Origin: Phycisphaerales bacterium
GTDB lineage: Bacteria; Planctomycetota; Phycisphaerae; Phycisphaerales; UBA1924
Direction of reading: 5' to 3'
NCBI GenBank assembly: GCA_016763115.1
Contig: JAESUL010000265.1
Location: 1 to 11,199 of the forward strand
DNA: 11,199 nucleotides
Part shown: one piece after another, positions 1 to 6,926 of the stretch
Layout: every line of letters begins with the position of its first letter
Numbering within the stretch: position 1 is the stretch's first letter
Notes under the pieces: model-generated
What the model was told of the DNA's origin: nothing
Seen by the model: only the letters and a program-made list of their open reading frames with translations
Database searches by the model: none
Program-made: the position numbers and the translations under genes

Positions 1-53
1 GTTCAAGTAAAGAATGGGAATACCCCTTTACAGCTTCTATCCTTCTCCCTTAA
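1..53 (+). CDS. Possible C-terminal tail of an upstream gene, perhaps a pseudopilin (partial)
   Basis: An open frame enters from the left edge, reads in phase from base 3 and stops at TAA 51-53. It gives a 16-residue tail (SSKEWEYPFTASILLP). In other T2SS operons the gene before gspJ is usually gspH or gspI, so this could be the end of such a pseudopilin. The alternative frame starting at base 1 is also open, to TAA 64-66, and I cannot decide between them. The fragment is too short to assign to a family; the call rests on position alone. Confidence 0.25.
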   Translation, partial: SSKEWEYPFTASILLP

Positions 54-83
54 ATACTACCTCTAAAGTTGAGGATATGTGTT

Positions 84-728
84 TTGGATGAATTGGGTTC
101 AACTCGAATAAAAAAAACGGCGGCGTCGGGGTTTACATTGCTTGAGACTTTGATCTCTCTTGCGATTTTGTCCGTGGTGTCATTGGCTTTGTTCCAGTCG
201 ACAAGCTCACTTTTGCGTATTACGAGCCGAGCGGTAAATGCCGGAGAACGGGCGTTGGAAACCGCCGTGTCGCGCAAGACATTTCGCGCTAGTGTACGCG
301 GGTTAACGCCGGGATGGAAGGAAGAGCCGGAGAACGTTTTTAAGGGTGATGCATCTCAGTTTTCTGGCATATCTACAGGAGCGCCTACATTTTCATCACA
401 TACCCTTAAACCCTTTTCTTTTGCGCTTGTTCGGCAAACGAATGGGCGTATTGCGCTCAAGGTGAATGTGAACGGCCAAGTTTGGGATTTACAGGAATTC
501 TCTGCGGATGAGGCTGCGTTTTCGTATTTGGGCACTGATCAGAAATGGTATAGGGAGTGGCCACCAAAAAACACCCCTGCTCCAGGATTTTTCAACGATG
601 AGATTTATATGGATACCCCGCAGCTTCCGTTGGCTATACGTCTGCACGGTGAATATTCAAATCATCGGTTTGACTGGGTCGCTGCTGTTTTGGGTGCTCA
701 TGACTTACCTTATAGAGACAGGTTTTAA
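84..728 (+). CDS. gspJ: Type II secretion minor pseudopilin GspJ
   Basis: Minor pseudopilin expected to sit in the GspI-J-K tip complex of the periplasmic pseudopilus. With the TTG start at 84 the protein is 214 aa. It has a short basic leader, a prepilin peptidase site after Gly16 (ASG|FTLLE) with the conserved Glu at mature position +5, then a hydrophobic helix of about 20 residues. Downstream residues fit the GspJ beta-domain pattern (PFSFALV, then a region with WYREWPP, then LPLAIRL near the C-terminus). The frame has no ATG in the leader region. TTG 84 is chosen because GAGGA at 71-75 lies 8 bases upstream; TTG 69 would add five residues but has no such site. The gene ends one base before gspK. 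Family assignment is by pattern and operon position. Confidence 0.78.
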   Translation: MDELGSTRIKKTAASGFTLLETLISLAILSVVSLALFQSTSSLLRITSRAVNAGERALETAVSRKTFRASVRGLTPGWKEEPENVFKGDASQFSGISTGAPTFSSHTLKPFSFALVRQTNGRIALKVNVNGQVWDLQEFSADEAAFSYLGTDQKWYREWPPKNTPAPGFFNDEIYMDTPQLPLAIRLHGEYSNHRFDWVAAVLGAHDLPYRDRF

Positions 729-729
729 G

Positions 730-1767
730 ATGCCAATACATGAACAGGATCAAGGATGTTCAATCCGACAGAGAGGCTTTGTTCTGCCCTATGTTTTGAC
801 GGCGATCGCAATTTTGTCGATTGCAGTGACAATCGCCGCCCAACGTTTGCAAAGCACATCTGCTATGATCGTGCGGATACAAGAGGAAACAGAATCTGAA
901 ATTGCTTTCATGAATGCAGAGGTAGAAACTTTGTACGCATTCTTGATTGGCACGCCTGTGGAGGGAGGGATAAATCTTGCTCCCGTGATTGAGGTCGCAG
1001 AACCTTCTCTCAACGGAGTTGATGAAGTGGCTGAAGTTGATCTATGGTCGGGAGCTGGTGAAACGCGAATAGTTGATACGTTTTATGGCCCGGTTTTGGT
1101 GAGTTATCAGGATGTTTCAGGGCTTGTATCAATTAATGCCACGAATGAAAAAATAATAGAAAAATTCATAATTTCGCTTGATGTGAAACCAACTACAGCA
1201 AGGTCTATGGCGGCCACATTGGCCGATTATCGCGACCCCGACCATCAGCGCCGGTTTCAGGGGGGGGAACGGGCAGATTATCGTTTGCGTAAATTGCCCC
1301 CACCAGCAAACTCTCCGCTACGTAGTTATAGCGAGTTGGGAAATGTTTTGTACTGGCCTGATGGTATGAAAAATATTGATTTATACGCATTTATGGATCA
1401 AACGACGATAGCATTGGGTGCGGGGTTTATGAAACATGCCTTTACGGATTCCAAACTTCTAGATACGTTGGGCCTTAATTCCATGTCGATGCGCCAAAGA
1501 ATTTTAGATAGTAGTATTGAGGGTTTTATCGCTGGGGATTCGTTCCCCACCAACAGGGCTCGATTTATTTTAAGCTATCGCAATCCAGCAGGAAGATATA
1601 AAAAACGTGTGATTGAAATAGAGCGAAAGTTGAATAATCCAGATAAACCGTTCGAAAAATTTTGGGTTTATCAAACTACTGTGCTAGAAGGTTCTGAAAA
1701 TGCCGGGTTTGGACAAATTGACGAGTTAAAAAATGTATTTTACTCCCCATCTTATCGCTCGAAATAG
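730..1767 (+). CDS. gspK: Type II secretion minor pseudopilin GspK
   Basis: The large minor pseudopilin, expected to cap the pseudopilus tip with GspI and GspJ. The protein is 345 aa from ATG 730, one base after the gspJ stop. A processing site is visible in RQRG|FVLPYVL at residues 13-20. There is no Glu at +5, which is normal for GspK and distinguishes it from the other pseudopilins. After the N-terminal helix comes the family hallmark in the middle of the protein: a segment like GLVSINATN, then DYRDPD, then GGERADYRL and a PANSPLRSYSEL stretch. These match the usual INLN / D-x-D / GAE-Y / P-N-P-x-x-S-EL pattern of GspK. The length is near the family norm. The frame is open further upstream, but an earlier start would bury the prepilin leader and overlap gspJ. 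Confidence 0.87.
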   Translation: MPIHEQDQGCSIRQRGFVLPYVLTAIAILSIAVTIAAQRLQSTSAMIVRIQEETESEIAFMNAEVETLYAFLIGTPVEGGINLAPVIEVAEPSLNGVDEVAEVDLWSGAGETRIVDTFYGPVLVSYQDVSGLVSINATNEKIIEKFIISLDVKPTTARSMAATLADYRDPDHQRRFQGGERADYRLRKLPPPANSPLRSYSELGNVLYWPDGMKNIDLYAFMDQTTIALGAGFMKHAFTDSKLLDTLGLNSMSMRQRILDSSIEGFIAGDSFPTNRARFILSYRNPAGRYKKRVIEIERKLNNPDKPFEKFWVYQTTVLEGSENAGFGQIDELKNVFYSPSYRSK

Positions 1768-2791
1768 CGCAGAAATGCGTTTGCGCTCGCCGAAGGTATG
1801 GGGGCCGAAGGTGTTCGTTGTGCCGCGTAGCCAGTGTTCGTTTCGCAGGCTGCATCTCAATTCCCGTGGCAGGCCGGCAATGCAAGCTGCGCGCTTGCGA
1901 GCCTTTAAAGAAATTTTGCCACATGAGAACAAGGTTCGCATTGTCAGGGATGATCGTGGACTTGGGATCGGGGTCTGGAGTTATGGAAATGCAGACATGC
2001 AGAACGGCCCGCCGTCCAACCGGCGCACGCTTCCCGAAAGCCTTATCTATCAACGCATGGAAAGTGGCGTGCGTATTGTCTCCTGTCTTGACGGAGTTGA
2101 AGGACAGATTTGGGCGGGTCGTTCGCTTGTGGCCAGCCGGTGGTGGTCGTCCGTTCCGACCGCACGCCAATGGCAGGTTTTTCTAAGGGCGTCCCCCGAT
2201 GAAATTGACGATCTAAGCCAGCCCGCGCCTGTCCATGTGGCGCTTAGAACGGATATACCTCTTTTTGATCTGGATCCAGAGCGGTTGGCTGTGACGTTTT
2301 CTCCGCAAGAAATTATGCGCATGGCTGGCATGGTGGGAGCGTGTGCATTTTTGTATTTAGGGGCTCAATATGTTCGTCATGCCAGCACACTGGCCGGTAC
2401 TGAGCGCAAAATAGACAAATTATCTGTGTCAACGGCGCATATTTTATCTCAAAAGCGTCGGGCATTAGCTAATATGGCGGCTTCTGAACGGTTCGAGGTT
2501 CTTGGTGATCCAGCCATGGTGCTGAACGGGCTGGATAGTTTGTCACAAACTCTGGCGGGACAGGACTTCAAAGTGAAGTTGGTGCAAGTCCGGGGCGGTG
2601 AGTTTAAGGCAAGAGTTGAGGGAGATATTGCTATAAACGGGCCTGAATTTGTTGCAAAGCTGGAGGCATCTGTTGCTTTAAGCAAAGTAAATGTTGTGTC
2701 TATGGGGGAGGAAGTTTTGATTGTTAGCGCTGATTTAGAACCGGTTGAGCAGATAGCCCAAGCATTAGTACGGGATGTTGTCCAGCCATGA
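1733..2791 (+). CDS. gspL: Type II secretion inner-membrane platform protein GspL
   Basis: Bitopic platform protein, expected to tether the GspE ATPase in the cytoplasm and GspM in the membrane. The 352-aa product has a cytoplasmic part of about 195 residues, one hydrophobic helix at about 197-215 (MAGMVGACAFLYLGAQYV) and a periplasmic part of about 135 residues with a ferredoxin-like appearance. A cytoplasmic segment with SRWW followed by P-x-x-R-Q-W-x-x-FLR resembles GspL/PilM-type proteins. The cytoplasmic half is shorter than in enterobacterial GspL (about 240 residues). ATG 1733 overlaps gspK by 35 bases; ATG 1775, eight bases past the gspK stop, is an alternative that removes 14 poorly conserved residues. 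The 3' end overlaps gspM by ATGA. The assignment relies on topology and gene order more than on diagnostic motifs. Confidence 0.72.
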   Translation: MYFTPHLIARNSAEMRLRSPKVWGPKVFVVPRSQCSFRRLHLNSRGRPAMQAARLRAFKEILPHENKVRIVRDDRGLGIGVWSYGNADMQNGPPSNRRTLPESLIYQRMESGVRIVSCLDGVEGQIWAGRSLVASRWWSSVPTARQWQVFLRASPDEIDDLSQPAPVHVALRTDIPLFDLDPERLAVTFSPQEIMRMAGMVGACAFLYLGAQYVRHASTLAGTERKIDKLSVSTAHILSQKRRALANMAASERFEVLGDPAMVLNGLDSLSQTLAGQDFKVKLVQVRGGEFKARVEGDIAINGPEFVAKLEASVALSKVNVVSMGEEVLIVSADLEPVEQIAQALVRDVVQP

Positions 2792-3396
2792 TAATGCGTG
2801 TGTTAAACAATTTGAACCTGGAAATCACGCCCATAGTTGCTTATGGACTTGCCTTTGTTTTTCTAATTTTAGGGGGGCTTGGCCTAGCGCGTTTGTCCGA
2901 TTCTGTTGCTGATATAGGTGCGCGTGCACAGGTGGCAAGAATAGAGCTACACGATTTGTCTCAAATACAGGGTACGGACGTTTGGGAAGCACGGTTGAAT
3001 CTCAGTGAACAGATTCGGGCCCAAAGAGCGACAAAAATTCTCACTGGCGAAACGGGTGGAGTCATGGCAGCAGTCATTCAGCAGGCTTTACGTCAACTTG
3101 TTGCGGACACCGGTTTGCAGACACCGCAAATTCAAGTGAGTCCTGAACCTGAAGATGTAGACGGTATTGATGTTATCCAATTTACATTTACTGGTTTTGC
3201 AAAAGACTGGGATACCGTGATCGAGGCGTTGTCGGTGATGGTGAGCGGAGATACTCAAATGTTCATATATGAAATGTCTTACACACCGCCAATTCCAAGT
3301 CAGGCAGGCATTTCCTTGTTTCGCGTAGTGGGTATGGTTCCTGTGAAAATTGAACCTCTACAAGTACCAGAAAATACACAGGAGGTAAATCCGTGA
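2788..3396 (+). CDS. gspM: Type II secretion platform protein GspM (PilO-like)
   Basis: A 202-aa protein with a short cytoplasmic N-terminus, one hydrophobic helix at about residues 14-36 (PIVAYGLAFVFLILGG and onward), a probably helical linker and a C-terminal periplasmic domain from about residue 90. This is the architecture of GspM/PilO proteins, which pair with GspL in the inner membrane. The start ATG 2788 overlaps the gspL stop as ATGA, so translation is probably coupled; a second ATG lies at 2794. The 3' end overlaps the next gene as GTGA. Sequence conservation in this family is low, so the call rests on size, topology and position between gspL and the gspC-like gene. Confidence 0.68.
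   Translation: MIMRVLNNLNLEITPIVAYGLAFVFLILGGLGLARLSDSVADIGARAQVARIELHDLSQIQGTDVWEARLNLSEQIRAQRATKILTGETGGVMAAVIQQALRQLVADTGLQTPQIQVSPEPEDVDGIDVIQFTFTGFAKDWDTVIEALSVMVSGDTQMFIYEMSYTPPIPSQAGISLFRVVGMVPVKIEPLQVPENTQEVNP
3380..3386 (+). promoter_or_regulatory. Strong Shine-Dalgarno site for the GTG-started gspC-like gene
   Basis: AGGAGGT lies six bases before GTG 3393. It is the best ribosome binding site in the operon and supports the non-ATG start, even though that start overlaps the gspM stop by four bases. Confidence 0.8.
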
Positions 3397-3896
3397 GCCG
3401 TCGTTTCATGCGAATATTTGCTTTCGTGCTTGTTGTTAGCGTCTTTATTGGCTGGCTTCGGGCGGGATTGGTTGTGGTTGATAGTGCGCGTGCGGCTACG
3501 GCTTGGCCGTATGGGGAGACATTATCAGAAGTTTCCGATCCTTATGCAGCGCTGGTCGCACGCGTGAAAGCTTCTGGTTTTTTCCCCTTGTCGCCTTTGC
3601 GGTTGGCGGAGAGGCAAACCCCTGGGCAACAAGATAATGATGAGGGCATACCGCCATTTCCTAAAATTGTTGCGGCGTCAATTGTAGATGGTATGCCGAG
3701 AGTATATCTGCGGTCTAAAGACGGCATTGTTAAGGCGGCAGGTGGTGGGGAGACCCTCGAATCGGGTTGGCAGTTAAAAACGGTTGACCTTCACAGGGTA
3801 ATTGCTGTTTATGATGGGCAAGAGAGTGAATTTCAGATCACAAAATACGAAGAACACGAGGGGGTGGTAAGCCCTGAAGATGCGTCAAACGAATAA
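3393..3896 (+). CDS. gspC: Type II secretion GspC-like connector (HR domain, no PDZ)
   Basis: A 167-aa bitopic protein started by GTG 3393. It has an N-terminal membrane helix at about residues 6-28, a short linker rich in small and charged residues, and a C-terminal domain at about 91-150. That domain reads like the homology region of GspC/PilP: IVDGMPRVYLRSKDG, then GGGETLESGWQLKTVDLHRV. In GspC this small beta-domain contacts the N0 domain of the secretin and links the inner-membrane platform to the outer membrane. The protein stops soon after the domain, so the PDZ or coiled-coil module of classical GspC (about 270-300 aa) is absent. A GspP/PilP-type name would also be defensible. It sits directly before gspD, as gspC does in many systems. 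Confidence 0.7.
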   Translation: MSRRFMRIFAFVLVVSVFIGWLRAGLVVVDSARAATAWPYGETLSEVSDPYAALVARVKASGFFPLSPLRLAERQTPGQQDNDEGIPPFPKIVAASIVDGMPRVYLRSKDGIVKAAGGGETLESGWQLKTVDLHRVIAVYDGQESEFQITKYEEHEGVVSPEDASNE

Positions 3897-3913
3897 GCGT
3901 AGGGATAAAACAG

Positions 3914-6162
3914 ATGATTACATACAAGTCAGAGCTAAATTACAGCGCTACTAAACGCCCACTTTTTGGGCGTGGGCAGAGTTGGTCTGTGTGTTTTTTA
4001 CTTGCCTCTACAGTCTTGTTGATGGGAGGGTGTACAACTTTGAATTCACCGGAGGGGAGTGTTCTGTCCAGTGCCAAGTTGCAAGATTCATCATTAAAAA
4101 ACAAAGTAGTGCGGGCGCCCAAGCCAACTCGATCTACTTACATAGATAACTCTGATGTTGGGCCTACCATTGTTCAAACTCCGTCTGAGTTGGGGTATGT
4201 ACCAAGTTTGCTGGATCCCAACGATACTGGAGATGTGCAAACGTTTTCCAAACGTCCGCGTTTAAAAGCCAAAAAAGTAGATGCGTTCGTTGCACCTCTG
4301 ATTTTGCCAGAGTTTATCGACGTGGTTTTTGGAGAGATGTTAAAAACGCCCTATGTGACGGGTCCGAAGGTTGCTAATCTAACGACCGTTGTGCAATTGC
4401 GTTCGTCGGGTGAAATGAAAGCTACCGATTTTTTAGCATTGGTAAGCACAGCACTAGAGGAATATGGGGTACGTGTTGTCGTTGAAGGTGGTGCCTACCG
4501 TATTTTGGACGACGGGGCTTTGCGAGCGCGCATGCCAAAATTTATAAAAGGGCGAGCCCGCTTGCGCACACGTTCAGATTTGCGTCCGGTTATTCAATTT
4601 GTTGAGCTACAAGCTGTAGGTGTCAACAGCATGCTGGAGTTGTTACAGCGTGCATTTGGTCGGCAAAATGATAAACTTAATATCACTGCGGATCTCAAGA
4701 CAAACCACATAATTTTATCCGGTTTGCCGGAAGACGTTGAAAATGCTCTGGTAATTATCCGACAGTTAGACGAATTACGGTATGCGGGCACTAAAATCCG
4801 TAGATATACGCCTAGGTATTGGGATGTGAATGAATTGACCACAGAATTATCCCGGGCTTTGACGGTCGAGGGCTGGCAGGTTTCAGCTGGAGATTATGAC
4901 AAACGTACGATTTATCTTATGCCCGTTGACTATTCAAATGATCTATTTGTCTTTACCAATTCTTCCGAGGCCCATAGGCGCGTTGATAGTTGGCTCAAGG
5001 AATTTGACCGGCCGATAAATGGTGGAGATACGGAGCAAATTTACATTTATCAGGTTAAAAATGTAGATGCGACAGAATTGGTAGAAACGGCAAATGATGT
5101 CTTGTCCGGTGCATCAGGAACACGGCCTTCACAGACGCCTGCAAACCAGACATTGGCACAGTCTCGCGCTATCATCGTGCCTGGGCAGCGGGATGCGAAT
5201 AGTGGTGCCAGTACACAGGTTGGTCTGTCTGCACGTACAGGAAGTGGGGGAAACAGGTTCACAGTTGACACGATGGGTAACCGCATTATTTTTACAGGCA
5301 CGGTCGCAGATTATGATAGCATGGTCGGACTTTTACGCCAGCTAGACACGCCGGTTCCCGAAGTGTTGATCGAAGTCCAGATCGCTGAAGTGACCCTGGC
5401 AGACAACACTAATTTTGGCATGCAATTTTCATTGATGATCTAGGTTCTGATAGTGTGGGGATAACGGCCAATTCTTCCGGACTTGGTCTGGGTGGATCGG
5501 GGCTAACGGTTGGTATTTTAAGTGGAAATGTTGACGCCAGCATTAATGCCTTTGCCAGCAATCGCCGCGTGAAGATCTTGTCCACACCCATTCTTGTTGC
5601 GCGCTCTGGTGGTGCGGCTGAGATTCAAGTGGGTACGGACGTGCCTATTATTACGTCCCAGCGAGCCGCCAGCAACCAAAGTGGCTCAAGTTCAACCGAC
5701 ATATTGCAAAGTATCGAATATCGCTCAACGGGTGTTATTTTGAGGATTGAGCCGATTGTGTTTAGTGATGACCGTATTGATTTGACTATCTCCCAAGAAG
5801 TATCTTCGACCATAGATGTGCAAAATTCGAGTATTTCTAGTCCAACCATCTCTAACCGTTCAATTAACACCCAATTGTCACTTGAAGACGGAGAGACAGC
5901 CGTTTTGGGCGGTTTGATACAGGAAAGCAGGATACATGACGTGAAAGGCATACCTATTCTTAAAGACATTCCCGGCATTGGTCATCTGTTTTCAAATGAT
6001 AATATTTCCGTCGACCGTACAGAGCTTGTGGTGTTGATTACAGCATATGTGTTACGCGGCCAGGCAGACAAGGATCAATTTGTCAACCATCTCAGTCAGC
6101 GTGTGGATAGATACATGTCCGATGAGAGCCGTTTTGAAACCTTATTACCCAGACAGTTCTGA
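3914..6162 (+). pseudogene. gspD: Type II secretion outer-membrane secretin GspD, lipoprotein, with a one-base frameshift
   Basis: Secretin that forms the outer-membrane gated channel of the T2SS. ATG 3914 opens a lipoprotein signal peptide whose lipobox LMGG|C places the lipidated cysteine at residue 40, so this secretin may reach the outer membrane without a separate pilotin. Periplasmic domains follow: N0 (about 125-200), N1 (225-287), N2 (295-367) and N3 (375-480, with a Ser/Gly/Thr-rich insertion at about 400-445). The barrel domain begins near VPEVLIEVQIAEVTL. The first frame stops at 5441-5443. The rest continues in the -1 frame, open from before 5431 and ending at TGA 6160-6162, with VPIIT, LEDGETAVLGGLI and GIPILKDIPGIGHLF, the secretin signature. 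Restoring one T in the run 5426-5429 joins both parts into a 749-aa protein of normal length. As written, the product would lack most of the barrel. Confidence 0.9.
5426..5429 (+). other. Frameshift site in gspD (T-run one base short)
   Basis: The bases read CAATTTTCATTGATGATCTAG. In the upstream frame this gives QFSLMI then stop. With five T instead of four it reads QFFIDDLGSDS, which runs without a break into the downstream secretin frame. No classic slippery heptamer is present: a one-base backward slip would put tRNA-Phe on ATT. Programmed frameshifting is therefore less likely than a base missing from the genome or the read. Confidence 0.85.
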
Positions 6163-6586
6163 TTTGCCGGGACAAATTGTAAAAGAACGGGGCTTTTCTG
6201 TTCTCGAAGCCCTTGTCGCTATGGCAATATTGGCGGCGGCTATGTTGCCTTTATTGGCTTTGCAAGGACAGTTTGTTCGAAATGTCGAAAGTTTTGAGCG
6301 TGCCAATGTGCGGATTTCTGCTCGTGAGAATGCATTGGCGTATTTAAAAACCCAGAATTTTTTTCTGCGGACAGCGGGGGAAGTGCAATTTGATGATACG
6401 GTTATGCAGTGGAAGGCAACACCTGTGGAAGCGCCCCGACCCATGTATCCGGCTGTGGATTCCTTAGGTCGGTTTGACTTAGTTTTGTATGATGTGGAAG
6501 TTGTGTTGACTTCATTGGCCATACCTTCTGATACTTTTCATATACGAGGGATGGGATGGCGTCCGCGCTGGTCGCTTGGCCAGTAA
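6122..6586 (+). CDS. gspI: Type II secretion minor pseudopilin, GspI-like
   Basis: A 154-aa pseudopilin started by ATG 6122, overlapping the end of gspD by 41 bases in another frame. It has a leader of 24 residues ending KERG|FSVLE, with Glu at mature position +5, then a hydrophobic helix (ALVAMAILAAAMLPLLALQ). The early mature part (QGQFVRNVESFERANVRISARENAL) resembles the GspI pattern, where a conserved A-x-N follows the helix. The C-terminal part has a W-K-A segment and alternating hydrophobic residues as expected for its small beta-sheet. GspI is the partner of GspJ and GspK at the pseudopilus tip. Its place after gspD, rather than before gspJ, is unusual; GspH is the main alternative name. 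A longer frame open from 6047 would sit inside gspD and is not needed. Confidence 0.68.
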   Translation: MRAVLKPYYPDSSDLPGQIVKERGFSVLEALVAMAILAAAMLPLLALQGQFVRNVESFERANVRISARENALAYLKTQNFFLRTAGEVQFDDTVMQWKATPVEAPRPMYPAVDSLGRFDLVLYDVEVVLTSLAIPSDTFHIRGMGWRPRWSLGQ

Positions 6587-6615
6587 TGTATCTTTTACCA
6601 GTAATGTATCTTTTA
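6580..6615 (+). repeat. 18-bp perfect tandem duplication across the gspI stop codon
   Basis: CCAGTAATGTATCTTTTA at 6580-6597 is repeated exactly at 6598-6615. The first copy contains the last gspI codon and its TAA stop. Because the stop is in the first copy, the duplication does not change the GspI protein. Confidence 0.95.
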
Positions 6616-6716
6616 AATGGAGATGTGGAGCAAAAAATATCGACACCTCGAAAAAACTGTTCCACATAATTATAGTGTGGTGTTTAAGCGGGGGTTCTTT
6701 TTATATGTGTTTGCAC

Positions 6717-6731
6717 TCCCCTCATAGGGGA
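6717..6731. repeat. Short palindrome TCCCCT-CAT-AGGGGA
   Basis: A perfect 6-bp stem with a 3-base loop. The 7-base arm CTCCCCT recurs at 6747-6753, and the reverse complement AGGGGAG at 6804-6810. These pieces lie on either side of the candidate promoter, so they may be operator half-sites or mutually exclusive RNA stems. Confidence 0.55.
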
Positions 6732-6768
6732 TCACTTTATGCGTAGCTCCCCTTATAAATAGAATAGC

Positions 6769-6797
6769 TTGACGTGCAGAAACCGACCCGCTATATG
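6769..6797 (+). promoter_or_regulatory. Candidate sigma70-type promoter for the exported-protein gene
   Basis: TTGACG at 6769-6774 matches the -35 consensus in five of six positions. After a 17-base spacer, TATATG at 6792-6797 matches the -10 consensus in four of six; TATGAT at 6794-6799 is a better hexamer but lies 19 bases away. A start near 6804 would give a leader of about 120 bases. The call is from consensus only. Confidence 0.45.
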
Positions 6798-6870
6798 ATT
6801 CCCAGGGGAGCCAGGTGGCTTTGGAGATGTTTTGTTTCCATACGCGTTTATGCCTTAACTCACTGTAAGT

Positions 6871-6887
6871 GTGTGGATAAGCCACAC
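6871..6887 (+). promoter_or_regulatory. Hairpin in the predicted 5' leader
   Basis: GTGTGG (6871-6876) and CCACAC (6882-6887) form a perfect 6-bp stem with loop ATAAG. It lies 39 bases upstream of the start codon, leaving the ribosome binding site AAGGA (6916-6920) unpaired. It could stabilise the mRNA or be chance. Confidence 0.4.
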
Positions 6888-6926
6888 GGGGTATTAAACT
6901 TAATTATTTAAACAAAAGGAAGAATC

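Larger units (their letters stand above)
6587..6926. other. 340-base intergenic region before the exported-protein gene
   Basis: No convincing gene. It holds the second tandem-repeat copy, a spaced 7-bp inverted repeat (ATGTGGA 6623-6629 with TCCACAT 6661-6667), a 6-bp-stem palindrome at 6717-6731, a further CTCCCCT (6747-6753) with its complement AGGGGAG (6804-6810), a candidate promoter at 6769-6797, and a hairpin at 6871-6887. No T-run follows the 6623-6667 stem, so a terminator for gspI is not evident. The size and the density of small repeats suggest regulation of the downstream gene, but no known regulator site was recognised. Confidence 0.6.

Noticed and set aside
1676..2170. Antisense frame of 164 codons over the gspK-gspL junction
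   Set aside because: Overlaps two well-supported genes and shows no recognisable domain.
5415..5435. Programmed ribosomal frameshifting in gspD
   Set aside because: No proper slippery heptamer and no obvious downstream stem; secretins are not known to use frameshifting. A missing T is simpler.
5455..6162. A separate gene beginning at GTG 5455
   Set aside because: The frame is open upstream past the GTG and encodes the missing part of the secretin barrel; it is the 3' part of gspD, not an independent gene.
84..6586. Type IV pilus or Tad system instead of T2SS
   Set aside because: The GspK hallmark, the N0-N3 secretin layout, and the L-M-C order next to I, J and K pseudopilins fit a T2SS better; no PilT, PilC or PilQ AMIN features were seen.
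6623..6667. Terminator after gspI from ATGTGGA/TCCACAT
   Set aside because: The stem has a 31-base loop and is not followed by a T-run.
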